DNA of 64,000 nt from JBIOJM01 sp044450785 (GTDB taxonomy: Bacteria; Planctomycetota; Planctomycetia; Isosphaerales; Isosphaeraceae), in assembly GCA_044450785.1 (NCBI GenBank), contig JBIOJM010000012.1:1-64000 (forward strand), read 5' to 3'. A program made the translations under genes and the position numbers. Shown here piece after piece: positions 26,227 through 34,279 of the stretch. Within the stretch, counting starts at the first letter, position 1. Each line of letters begins with the position of its first letter. The notes beneath the pieces are model-generated. The model was not told the origin of the DNA, did no database searches, and saw only the letters and a program-made list of their open reading frames with translations.

Positions 26227-27180
26227 ATGTCCCATTATCGACGCTATTTCGTCCCGGGCGGGACGTACTTTTTCACGCTCGTCATGCACGAGCGCCGGCC
26301 GATCTTGACGAGCTCGATCGCCCGGTCCTCGCTGCGACAGGCCTGCAGGACCGTGCGGGCAAAACGCCCTTTCGAATTGGTCGCATTGGCCCTGATGCCC
26401 GATCACCTGCACGCGGTCTGGACCCTGCCGCGCGGTGATTCGGACTATCCCACGCGGTGGGCCCAGATCAAGGAGTCCTTCACGCGGTCATTCCTTGTAT
26501 CTGGAGGCACCGAGGGTTCAAAAAGCGTCTCACGAATCAAACGACGTGAACGAGCGGTCTGGCAGCGGCGGTTTTGGGAACACACAGTCCGCGACGAGGA
26601 CGATCTCAAGCGGTGCATCGACTACATCCATTGGAACCCCGTCAAGCATGGGCTGGTCAAACGCGTTCAGGACTACCGGATGGACGATCGCTATGGCGCG
26701 TGGGCCCAGCTCCTGACCCTGTTCCGCCTGGTCTACGATGGCGGCCGCCACGGTGGGTTGCGGCTCCCGGCCAGGAAGGGGTATCTCTTCGACCCGGACC
26801 GGTATCCCTTCCTGGAAGGGCGTTGTAGGGTGGGTCGAGCCTCGCCCAGCGAGGCGAGGCCCACCGAAGCAGACGAGGTTCCCGGTGGGCCTCACGACGT
26901 GGAACACGTCGTTCGACCCACCCTACCGCTCTCCTGCCCGGTGCACGCCGTCGAACAGGACCAGCCTTTGCCCGCGGGTGAGGAGCCGTTCGCCCGGTCG
27001 GCCACCTCGCTCCTCATGCGTTCCATTCATCGGGTCGTCCAGGCGATCGAGGCGGATCGCGAGACCGATGTTTTCGAGGAGAAGGAAACCGAGCCCGTCA
27101 AATTATTGGGGGTGCTTCACCTCGGACGCCGCATTCATCGGGTAACAGACATCAGAGATTTCTCGGTTCTCCAGCATTGA
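26227..27180 (+). CDS. RAYT (REP-associated tyrosine transposase) with aberrant C-terminus
   Basis: 317 aa from ATG 26227; upstream frame is the REP array. Residues 1-155 are a clear RAYT/IS200-like Y1 domain: MSHYRRYFVPGGTYFFTLV, the HxH motif in MPDHLHAVWTLP, WQRRFWEHTVRDEDDL and DYIHWNPVKHGLV. After VQDY the usual RAYT ending (SSFHR...) is absent. Instead comes QLLTLFRLVYDGGRHGG and LPARKGYLFDPDRYPFLEGR, which resembles a piece of large Eco57I-type DNA methylases (from memory), then a second REP palindrome read as protein, and an unassigned tail. It is therefore probably a chimeric, inactive copy. RAYTs act on REP hairpins, and both flanks carry them. Confidence 0.7.
   Translation: MSHYRRYFVPGGTYFFTLVMHERRPILTSSIARSSLRQACRTVRAKRPFELVALALMPDHLHAVWTLPRGDSDYPTRWAQIKESFTRSFLVSGGTEGSKSVSRIKRRERAVWQRRFWEHTVRDEDDLKRCIDYIHWNPVKHGLVKRVQDYRMDDRYGAWAQLLTLFRLVYDGGRHGGLRLPARKGYLFDPDRYPFLEGRCRVGRASPSEARPTEADEVPGGPHDVEHVVRPTLPLSCPVHAVEQDQPLPAGEEPFARSATSLLMRSIHRVVQAIEADRETDVFEEKETEPVKLLGVLHLGRRIHRVTDIRDFSVLQH
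26825..26926. repeat. REP palindrome pair inside the transposase frame
   Basis: Outer arms GTAGGGTGGGTCGA (26825-26838) and TCGACCCACCCTAC (26913-26926) are perfect reverse complements, with inner GGCCCACC/GGTGGGCC arms. This is an inverted pair of the same REP as at 26045, inserted in the 3' part of the transposase frame. Confidence 0.75.
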
Positions 27181-27191
27181 GGGCGGCCGAG

Positions 27192-27361
27192 ATGAATTTG
27201 CCCTTGAAGTGGCATGGCGGCAAGTATTACCTGGCTTCGAGAGGATGCCCGCGCTCGAGCTGATCAAGCGAGAGGACACACCCGGTACCCTTTTGCCGAA
27301 TAACGCGGCCGGAGGAGAAACGAAGCGCCGCATGACCGAAGTGCTCTGGTGCAGTTTCTGA
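27192..27361 (+). pseudogene. Remnant of a D12-class N6-adenine DNA methyltransferase
   Basis: Three short pieces typical of D12 (Dam-like) methylases survive in order. The start reads MNLPLKWHGGKYYLA in one frame (27192-27263), like the SAM-binding N-terminus. In the next frame come LELIKREDTPGTL, which in intact enzymes leads into the DPPY catalytic motif (missing here), and RRMTEVLWCSF with stop at 27361, like the family C-terminus. An enzyme of about 270 aa has been reduced to under 60 codons by internal deletions. Identification is by recall of family patterns. Confidence 0.5.
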
Positions 27362-27372
27362 GCGCGGTCCGA

Positions 27373-27819
27373 TCAAGCGGCATCTTGCGGCATCGGCCAA
27401 TTGAAGACCGGATTCCGATCGTGGACCAGCTTCCGTTCCCAGGTCGTGATGGCAAATCCCGCGACTTTCAGGCCCGAAGCAAAGGAAAGAGTGATCGTCT
27501 CCAGATTCGGTTTCCAAAAGCTACTGGCCATTAACCGGAAAGCATCTCCGGAGCCCAACTGGCGCACCGCCGACCGGATATTCGCATTGTGCCAGATGTA
27601 GAGGTAACGGTCCTGCTCCTTGAGCTCGATCAGGCCCGGGGAAACCGGGATCTCATCGGACTCTTCGTTAACCGGACCATCGCCTACGAAGTCGTCGAAC
27701 TGGCCTCGCGCGTGCCCACCAACCAGGTCTCCGAGGCAAAGCGCCAGCTCGCCCTGTGGTCCAGGCCCTCTCCGATCGGGCGAGAAGCAGGGCCTCCATA
27801 CCGACAGGAACTTCTCCTA
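27373..27819 (-). pseudogene. C-terminal gene fragment without a start
   Basis: The minus-strand frame is open for 148 codons from a stop at 27819 to the stop at 27373. It has coding-like third-position GC but no ATG or well-placed GTG in its first half. It includes GELALCLGDLVGGHARGQF, IPVSPGLIELKEQDRYLYIW and FASGLKVAGFAITTWERKLV. The family is not recognised. It is most simply the 3' end of a gene whose 5' part was lost in the same decayed patch as the methylase remnant. Confidence 0.4.
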
Positions 27820-27923
27820 TCCGCCTAGAATGAAACGGTCAAGAGGCCTGCGTCGTCAGGTCAAAGCCCTTGTGCTATGATCGCAAGCGATCCCGAGGCC
27901 GAAGATCTTAGGGAGGGATTCTC

Positions 27924-29333
27924 ATGGGTGCGAAGCGGCAATCGGCGAAAGTGGGCAGCGCCAACCCGGGGCCGGAGCCGTCGGGAATCGTGCCCGCGGC
28001 CGGACCGGATCTGAAGCCGGGGCAGCGGCGCGGGCACCTGAATTCCTCGAGGATCGTGGCGCTCCTGGTTCTGGTTTCCACGGCGGCCGGGAGCTATCTT
28101 GGATACGATCAGTACCGTGTCCACCGCCTGGCCGGGATGGTCAGAAAGTCATTCGCCTCGCGACGCTACGAGGCGGCCCGCGAGCCCCTGCGGCACTGGC
28201 TCGCGGTGCGACCCCGGGCGGGCGAAGCTTACTATTACAAGGCGTGGGAAGCCTTGGCCTTCAACCAGCCTCGTGAGGCTGAGCTGGCCGTCGAACAGGC
28301 CGGGAAGCTCGGCTTCGACCCGGAACGGCTCGGTTGCCTGTCCGCCATCTATCGTGCCCGCGCCGATCGCTTTGACGAAGCCGAGCCGGTCCTGACGCAA
28401 GCTTTCCTCGAGCAGGTCGAGCCCCAGGAAATGGTTGCCAAGGAGCTGGCGCGAATCTTCTTGTCCACCTACCGGCTCGACCGCGCCATCCGGCCGATCG
28501 AACGCTGGAGGGTCCTGGCTCCGGAGGATCCCCAGCCCTACCTCTGGAACAACGAGATCGCCTCACGGTCCGACGTCGAGCCGGCAATCCTGATCCAGAA
28601 CTATCGGGCTGCGCTCGAGCGCGACCCGAAGCTGGACAAGGCTCGTTTGGGCCTCGCCCAAGAGCTCAGTAAAGCTCGTCGCTTCGACGATGCCGAGCAA
28701 GAATTCCTGGTTTACCTGAAACGCAATCCCAAGGACAGCTCGGCCTTGCTTGGTCTGGGGCGGAATGCGTTCCAGCAAGGCAACATCGAGAAGTCACGGC
28801 AGTACTTCGAAACGTCCCGCGAGGCCAACCCGCGCGAGCCCGAGACACTCAAGGAGCTCGGCCAGATCGACCTCCGGCTCGGCCGGTCCCAGCAGGCGCG
28901 TGAACGACTGGAGCTATTGATCCAGATCCAGCCGTTCGACCACGAAGTTCGCTATTCCTATGCTCAAGCGCTCAAACTTTCCGGTGATGAGGCACGGGCG
29001 CGGGTCGAGCTCGCTCGAGCTGCTCGCCTCCGCAAGGAGCACGATCAACTCGTCCAGCTCAGATTCCGGTTGATCAAACACCCGCGCGACCTCGATACTC
29101 GCTTTCAGGTCGCCAAGTGGATGATGGAACACGGCCACGAGCAGGAGGGGCTCAAATGGACCAAGGAGATCCTGCGCGCAGACCCACGGCATCCGCCGAC
29201 TCACGGCCTATTGGCCGCGTACTACGATCAGCGTGGCGACCCCGGCCTGGCGAACTATCACCGTTTATGGGAATCGACCGGCCAGGACGGCGGAAGCGGA
29301 CCTCGCATCGGCGCGCGGCAGCAGGCCCCGTGA
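27924..29333 (+). CDS. TPR-repeat membrane protein
   Basis: 469 aa. ATG 27924 has an excellent AGGGAGG site 7 nt upstream, and TATGAT at 27876-27881 may be its -10 box. After a 42-residue cytoplasmic leader, one helix (IVALLVLVSTAAGSYLGY) anchors a long tetratricopeptide region, with units such as RLGLAQELSKARRFDDAEQEF and KELGQIDLRLGRSQQARERL. It is a clear paralogue of the TPR protein at 39812-41098; both share LARIFL-TYRL and a C-terminal LANYHRL/LANFYRL block. TPR arrays mount protein partners. It lies 106 bp upstream of a VCBS gene, with which it probably works. Confidence 0.8.
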   Translation: MGAKRQSAKVGSANPGPEPSGIVPAAGPDLKPGQRRGHLNSSRIVALLVLVSTAAGSYLGYDQYRVHRLAGMVRKSFASRRYEAAREPLRHWLAVRPRAGEAYYYKAWEALAFNQPREAELAVEQAGKLGFDPERLGCLSAIYRARADRFDEAEPVLTQAFLEQVEPQEMVAKELARIFLSTYRLDRAIRPIERWRVLAPEDPQPYLWNNEIASRSDVEPAILIQNYRAALERDPKLDKARLGLAQELSKARRFDDAEQEFLVYLKRNPKDSSALLGLGRNAFQQGNIEKSRQYFETSREANPREPETLKELGQIDLRLGRSQQARERLELLIQIQPFDHEVRYSYAQALKLSGDEARARVELARAARLRKEHDQLVQLRFRLIKHPRDLDTRFQVAKWMMEHGHEQEGLKWTKEILRADPRHPPTHGLLAAYYDQRGDPGLANYHRLWESTGQDGGSGPRIGARQQAP

Positions 29334-29439
29334 ACGGCAGGTCTCACCGCATGAAAATATTGTTGAGAATTCCAGGGCGTTCGAGATATCCTTAACGTGA
29401 ATTTCATTCGCCCGATCCACCGGCGATCCGGAGGTGAGA

Positions 29440-31956
29440 ATGTCGAGGCAGACCGCTTGGGTACTGGCGTTCGTCGGTGCCCTGTCACTGGGCGTGCTGG
29501 CACTCGCCGGCTGGGAGCAGGTCTCGGGGCGGTTCGGCGCGAGCATGTGGCACTGGGGGCCGGCACCGCCCGCGGGGACGGCCACACCGCAGGCACAGGC
29601 CGCGGGGACCGTGTCCCCAGGCCGGAAAACCCCGGCCGCTTCCCATCCGCTTCCGGAGCCCGGTGATGGTGAGCGCAAGGATGTGATGCCCGACCTCACG
29701 CTCAGCAAGGACCAGCGCGAGTACCTGTGGCAGGTCGAGCATCATGGCCTGGTTCTGGTCCGCCTGGGGTTCTCCCGGATCGCGGAGGCGCTCAAGAACG
29801 GCAACGCCCAGGCCCTGCTGGCTATCCTCGCCGACGGGTTCGAGGGCGAAGTGCTGGGACAGCCGCGCGAAGTTCGGTTCGAGCACGACTCGACGCGGGT
29901 ATTCCGCCAGCAGGATTCCGGCCGGCCGTCGGTCCGCTTGAACCGCGAGGGGCTGGCAAAGCTTCTGCTCGATGACCGCCGCCGTTTCACCAAGCCCCCC
30001 ACCGTGAAGCTCGCCCTCATGGGGCTGGCGCCGGTCGACCACACGAACCTTAATGGAGTCTGGCAGGGGACGTGTCAGTTGCGGATTTTCGGTGAGATGG
30101 GATCGGGGCGGCCCGCCGAGGTGGTCCTTTACCTGCGTTATCGCCTGCCCAAGCCGACCGAGGAGCTCCTGAAGTCCGACGGCTGGCTCCGATCCTGCGC
30201 GATCACGCAGCGGCAGATTGGCGAGGTCCCAAGATTCTTGATGCGCGAGGTCGCCGCCCAGCGCGGGATCGATGTGAAGCGGTTCCACGACAACTGGGAC
30301 GACCCCCAGAACACGGAGATCGTCACCGGGGGGATCAACCTCTGCGACTTCAACCGCGACGGCTGCCTCGACCTGTTGGTCACCGACCTTGACGGCAACG
30401 TCCTGTATCAAGGGCGACCCGACGGGACGCTCATCGACGTCACCACGCAGGTTCGCCTGCCGCGCACCCCCTTGATGATCACCGCGACATTCGCCGACCT
30501 GGACGGCGACGGCTGGGAAGACCTGATCCATGGCAGCCTGCTGCTCCGGAATAACGAGGGCCAGTACTTCACACCGGTCACGGCCACAACCCTCAAGGTG
30601 AGACCGCAGTCGAATGTGATCGTCGCCGACTACGACCGGGACGGCAAAATGGACCTGTACGTGACGGCCTTGGGCGGGACCAAGACCGCAACTTGGATCA
30701 AGGGAGAGGGGGGTGGCCAGGTAGGCAACCGACTCTGGAGGAACCTGGGGAACTGGGAATTCATGGACGTCACGGGGCCAAGCGGGGCTTCGGGCGGCAA
30801 TCGCTCAACGTTCTCCGCGGTCTGGCTCGACGCCGACGAAGACGGTTGGCCCGATCTGTACGTGATCAACGAGTTCGGCAACGGCGTCCTGCTGGTCAAT
30901 CGGGGGGATGGGACGTTCCGCGAGCGGTCGATCGCGGAGGAGCCGGGCGACTTCGGCTCGATGGGGGTGACGGCCGGCGACATCGACAACGACGGCCACA
31001 TCGATCTCTACGTGGGCAACATGTATTCGAAGGCCGGCAACCGGATCATGGCCAACGTCTGGCCCGGGTCGTACCCCGAGCCGATGATGGCGAAGCTTCG
31101 CTCGTTCACGACCGGCAGCCAGTTGCACCACAACCTCGGCGGCCTGAAGTTCGAGCGGATCGGCCGGGAGCTCCAGGTGGCCGACGTCGGTTGGTCGTAC
31201 GGCCCGGCCATGGCCGACCTGAACAACGACGGCTGGCTCGACATTTACGCCACCTGCGGGTTCATCAGCCGCTCGCGCGTTGACCCCGACGGGTGAAACT
31301 GCGTCTGGCAGGCTGTCGTGTCACAGCCTTTCAACCGCGGAGCATCGGTGCCGGCACCCGGCGTGGTCGACCAGTCCCTGGGCGAGTTCTGGGTCACTAA
31401 CCCGTGGGACATCGTCGACAAGGGGCACAACTTGAGCGCCTACGAGCGCAAGCGTGCGTTCCTGAATGTCCAGGGCAAGGATTTCCTCGACATCAGCTTC
31501 CTGACCGGCGCGGACAGCGACGGCGACGGGCGTTCCGTGGTCGCCGGGGACTTCCGGAACGACGGCCGGCTCGACCTGGTCGTCCGGCAGGTGGGGGGCG
31601 GGCCGGTGCTCCTCTTCGAGAACCAGTTCCCGAAGGCGCACTACCTGACCGTGTCGCTCCGGGGCATGGCGAGCAACAAACTGGGGATCGGAGCGAGGCT
31701 GACCGCGACCGTCTCGGGGCGCGAGCTGACCCGCGAGCTCTACCCCCAAAACAGCTTCCGCTCGCAGATGCCGAGCCGCGTGCATTTTGGCCTCGGGGAC
31801 GCCACCAGGATCGACCGGCTGACCGTCCGCTGGCCCTCGGGCGCAGTGCAGATGATCGACGACCTCGCCGCCGACCGGCATGTCGTGATCACCGAGGGTA
31901 AGACCGGACCGGGCGCAGTGGAGACCGTGACTCCAGGCCAGGTCATCCATCCGTGA
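29440..31956 (+). CDS. VCBS/ASPIC protein with in-frame TGA: candidate selenoprotein
   Basis: 838 residues if TGA 31294-31296 is read as selenocysteine (position 619). ATG 29440 has GGAGG 5 nt upstream. Signal-anchor at about 6-24, a unique region to about 290, then VCBS repeats (DFNRDGCLDL, DLDGDGWEDL, DYDRDGKMDL, DLNNDGWLDI). The context of the TGA is PDG-stop-NCVWQAVVS, so the residue would form a U-x-C pair. The same frame runs on without a break through another VCBS repeat (DFRNDGRLDL) and the ASPIC/UnbV end (NKLGIGARLTA, WPSGAVQMIDD). A hairpin with bacterial-SECIS spacing follows the TGA. A nonsense mutation of TGC/TGT is the alternative; the 3' part has no start signal of its own. Confidence 0.7.
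31294..31329 (+). promoter_or_regulatory. Candidate bacterial SECIS hairpin
   Basis: After TGA 31294-31296 come 13 nt, then a 7-bp stem AGGCTGT (31310-31316) / ACAGCCT (31323-31329) with the 6-nt loop CGTGTC. The loop begins 21 nt after the TGA and has G as its second base. These values fall inside the published bacterial SECIS pattern (apical loop 16-37 nt from UGA, G among the first two loop bases). The function is inferred. Confidence 0.5.
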
Positions 31957-31983
31957 CCTCACGAAACCGACCTCGGAGCGGGT

Positions 31984-32017
31984 GTCGGGCCGGCACAGCC
32001 GATGCGATCGGCCCGGC
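31984..32017. terminator. Inverted repeat between convergent genes
   Basis: CGGGCCG (31986-31992) and CGGCCCG (32009-32015), extendable with one mismatch, form a GC-rich hairpin between the convergent VCBS and sulfatase-like genes. No T-run follows. Confidence 0.4.
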
Positions 32018-32035
32018 ATGACTCGCCTGGCGTCA

Positions 32036-34021
32036 TCAGCGACTGAATCGTTGCGGCGTCAGCGGACCTCGCGTGAGGCGGCCCAGGGCTTTCCGCATGC
32101 GCTCGAGCGTCGGCTCCATGGCCGGGTCGCCGGCCAGGTTGTGCAGTTCCTTCGCGTCCTCGCGCACGTGGAACAGCTCTTCGTGAACGTCCCCTTCACG
32201 GCGGATGTAAGTCCAGTCTCCTTCGGTCAGGGCGGCCAACGGCCATCGCGGCTCGAGCAATTGCGCGGTATCCGGGTTGAGCGGGTCGATGGGGACCACT
32301 TCGGAAAGCGCCGGTAGGGAGGCAGCGGGCTCGGTGGAGGCCGCCCTGGATGAGCCGTTCCAGAACCGGGCCAGCGAATCACCGGGAAACGGGGAAACGG
32401 CCTTTATGCCCAGCACGTCGGCCACCGTCGCGGCCAGGTCCCGGAGGCTTACCGCCTCGGTGACGACCTGATTCGTCGGGCCCCCCGCCGGGGGGATGAT
32501 CACGAAAGGAACATGCAGCTCCGTCTGGTAGAGTGACCCTCCGTGGCGGAACACGCCGGCGTGCTCGCCGAAGCTCTCGCCGTGATCCGCGGCGATGATC
32601 ACCCAGGTCCGCTCGAGGACCGCGCGGCGCTCGAGCTCGTCGATCAGCCCGCCCAGTTGCTCGTCGAGGTCCGCGATGCAGTTGTCGTAGGCGTCCCGAA
32701 CGAAAGCAATTTGCTGATCGGAAGGGCCGCGCCCGGTCGTCTGCAACCAGTCGTCGATCAAGTCCATCTCACGATTGTTGAGCGGCTTGGCCGCGAACCG
32801 GTGAATGCCCGTGTTGGAAAGCTGATACGGATAGTGGGCGTCAAAGAAGTTGAGGAAGGCGAAGAACGGCCGCTCCGGCCGGCGACGCCGCGAAAGCCAG
32901 TCGAGGAACTCGCGATTGACTACCTCCGCTTCCTTTCGATCGAAGTTGAAGAGCCATCGGAGGCCTTGCGACGCGGGCCTCAAGAGGTCGAAATCCAGCC
33001 GATCCTCGAGGAAACGCTCGACCGCCTCGAGGCCATCCACGGGGCGATTGACCAGAGCGGCCATGTGGGACGCGGTGAGCGCGGGGAAGATGTAGTCTTG
33101 ATAGACGGTGAAACCGCGGGCCAGCCCGGAGTCGGTCCCACAATACGCATGGTTGGCGGTGAATCCGGCCGTCGCGTAGCCGCGCGCCCCCAGGAATTCG
33201 GCCAGGGTGGGAAAGGCTGCATCGAGCGGAGTGAGCCAGCCGGCGGAGACCTCGTGAGGCCATCGGCCGGTAAACATGCTGGCATGGGAAGGCAGCGTCC
33301 ACGACGAGGTCGCCAGCACCCGGTTGAAACGAATTCCTCGTTGCGCCAATCCATCGATCGTCGGGCAGGTGGGACGGTTGTAGCCATAGAGACTCAGATG
33401 GTCCGCCCCCACCGTGTCCAGGATGATCAAGAGGACGTTTGAGGAATCCGGCGGCGGGAGTACCCGCGCATCCGCGCGCCATTCCCTGAGCCGGTCCAAC
33501 CCCCAGAGCGATGCCGCCAGGACCGGCACGAGACCGGCGAGGACGGGGAAGCTCTTCCGGACCAGCCGCCCTACGCCGGCGGCATGCCGCTCGAGGGCGG
33601 GGACCAGCCGCGCTGCCAACCCCAGCATCAACAGCAAGCCGGCGGCAGCGTAAATCCGAGGAAAAGCGGTCCAAAAAAGCGGGAGCAAGGCCATCGTGCC
33701 CAAGATTCGCGTGGCAAGCCAGCGACCGCGGCGGCGCCCTCCCCAGGCCAAAAGCGACAAAACCAGGCCCAGGAGAAGGAAGATCACCAGATTGGTCAGT
33801 GGGACCAGCCAGATGAAGTGACGGCTCATCCAGTAAAGATGATTGGGATCGAACGCTTGCTTGCGCAGGACGGTCGTCCCGACCTCGAGCAGCCCGGAAA
33901 CGAGCCCGCACCAGGCCGACAAGCCCAGAATTGCCAGCGGCCCGAGCCGGTTCACGGCGAGATCTTGGGACGGCGAGGTGACCGTGCCGGCCTCCTCGAA
34001 GACATCAGTCCGACTGTTCAT
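32036..34021 (-). CDS. Sulfatase-like membrane hydrolase, atypical active site
   Basis: 661 aa from ATG 34021 (MNSRTDVFEE). About five membrane helices occupy residues 25-190, followed by an alkaline-phosphatase-superfamily sulfatase domain. Metal-binding motifs are visible: VLLIILDTVGADHLSLYGY near the domain start and IIAADHGESFGEH. The position of the sulfatase C/S-x-P-x-R signature reads SSWTLPSHASMFTG, so the formylglycine Cys/Ser is replaced by Thr and Arg by His. A classical formylglycine sulfatase is therefore unlikely; a phosphotransferase or phosphodiesterase acting on envelope glycans or lipids is possible. Domain location outside the inner membrane is inferred. It is convergent with the VCBS gene at 29440. 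Confidence 0.8.
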   Translation of the reverse strand: MNSRTDVFEEAGTVTSPSQDLAVNRLGPLAILGLSAWCGLVSGLLEVGTTVLRKQAFDPNHLYWMSRHFIWLVPLTNLVIFLLLGLVLSLLAWGGRRRGRWLATRILGTMALLPLFWTAFPRIYAAAGLLLMLGLAARLVPALERHAAGVGRLVRKSFPVLAGLVPVLAASLWGLDRLREWRADARVLPPPDSSNVLLIILDTVGADHLSLYGYNRPTCPTIDGLAQRGIRFNRVLATSSWTLPSHASMFTGRWPHEVSAGWLTPLDAAFPTLAEFLGARGYATAGFTANHAYCGTDSGLARGFTVYQDYIFPALTASHMAALVNRPVDGLEAVERFLEDRLDFDLLRPASQGLRWLFNFDRKEAEVVNREFLDWLSRRRRPERPFFAFLNFFDAHYPYQLSNTGIHRFAAKPLNNREMDLIDDWLQTTGRGPSDQQIAFVRDAYDNCIADLDEQLGGLIDELERRAVLERTWVIIAADHGESFGEHAGVFRHGGSLYQTELHVPFVIIPPAGGPTNQVVTEAVSLRDLAATVADVLGIKAVSPFPGDSLARFWNGSSRAASTEPAASLPALSEVVPIDPLNPDTAQLLEPRWPLAALTEGDWTYIRREGDVHEELFHVREDAKELHNLAGDPAMEPTLERMRKALGRLTRGPLTPQRFSR

Positions 34022-34279
34022 GAGTGCGATGGGTTGAGCGTGGGAACCCCGACTTCGGCCTGACCCGTGGCTTACACGGCAGAACAAAAGCCGTTTTCCA
34101 TCCTGGTGCCAAATCGAATCTCAACATAGCACCGAAGACGCGCTCCGGGCAAGCTGTCGCGACGGATCGGACTCTGGTCAATGGTCAATGGTCAGGTTGT
34201 CGACGATGCGATCCGTGGAACATACTGGTTCAAGGCTCGAGCGAGCTTGGCGCTCGGTGCCTGCTCGCCGAGGTGTCGA

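Noticed and set aside
31318..31956. Independent gene for the 3' part of the candidate selenoprotein
   Set aside because: Its only start is a GTG inside the hairpin without a ribosome-binding site, and it would begin mid-domain in the same frame as the upstream part.
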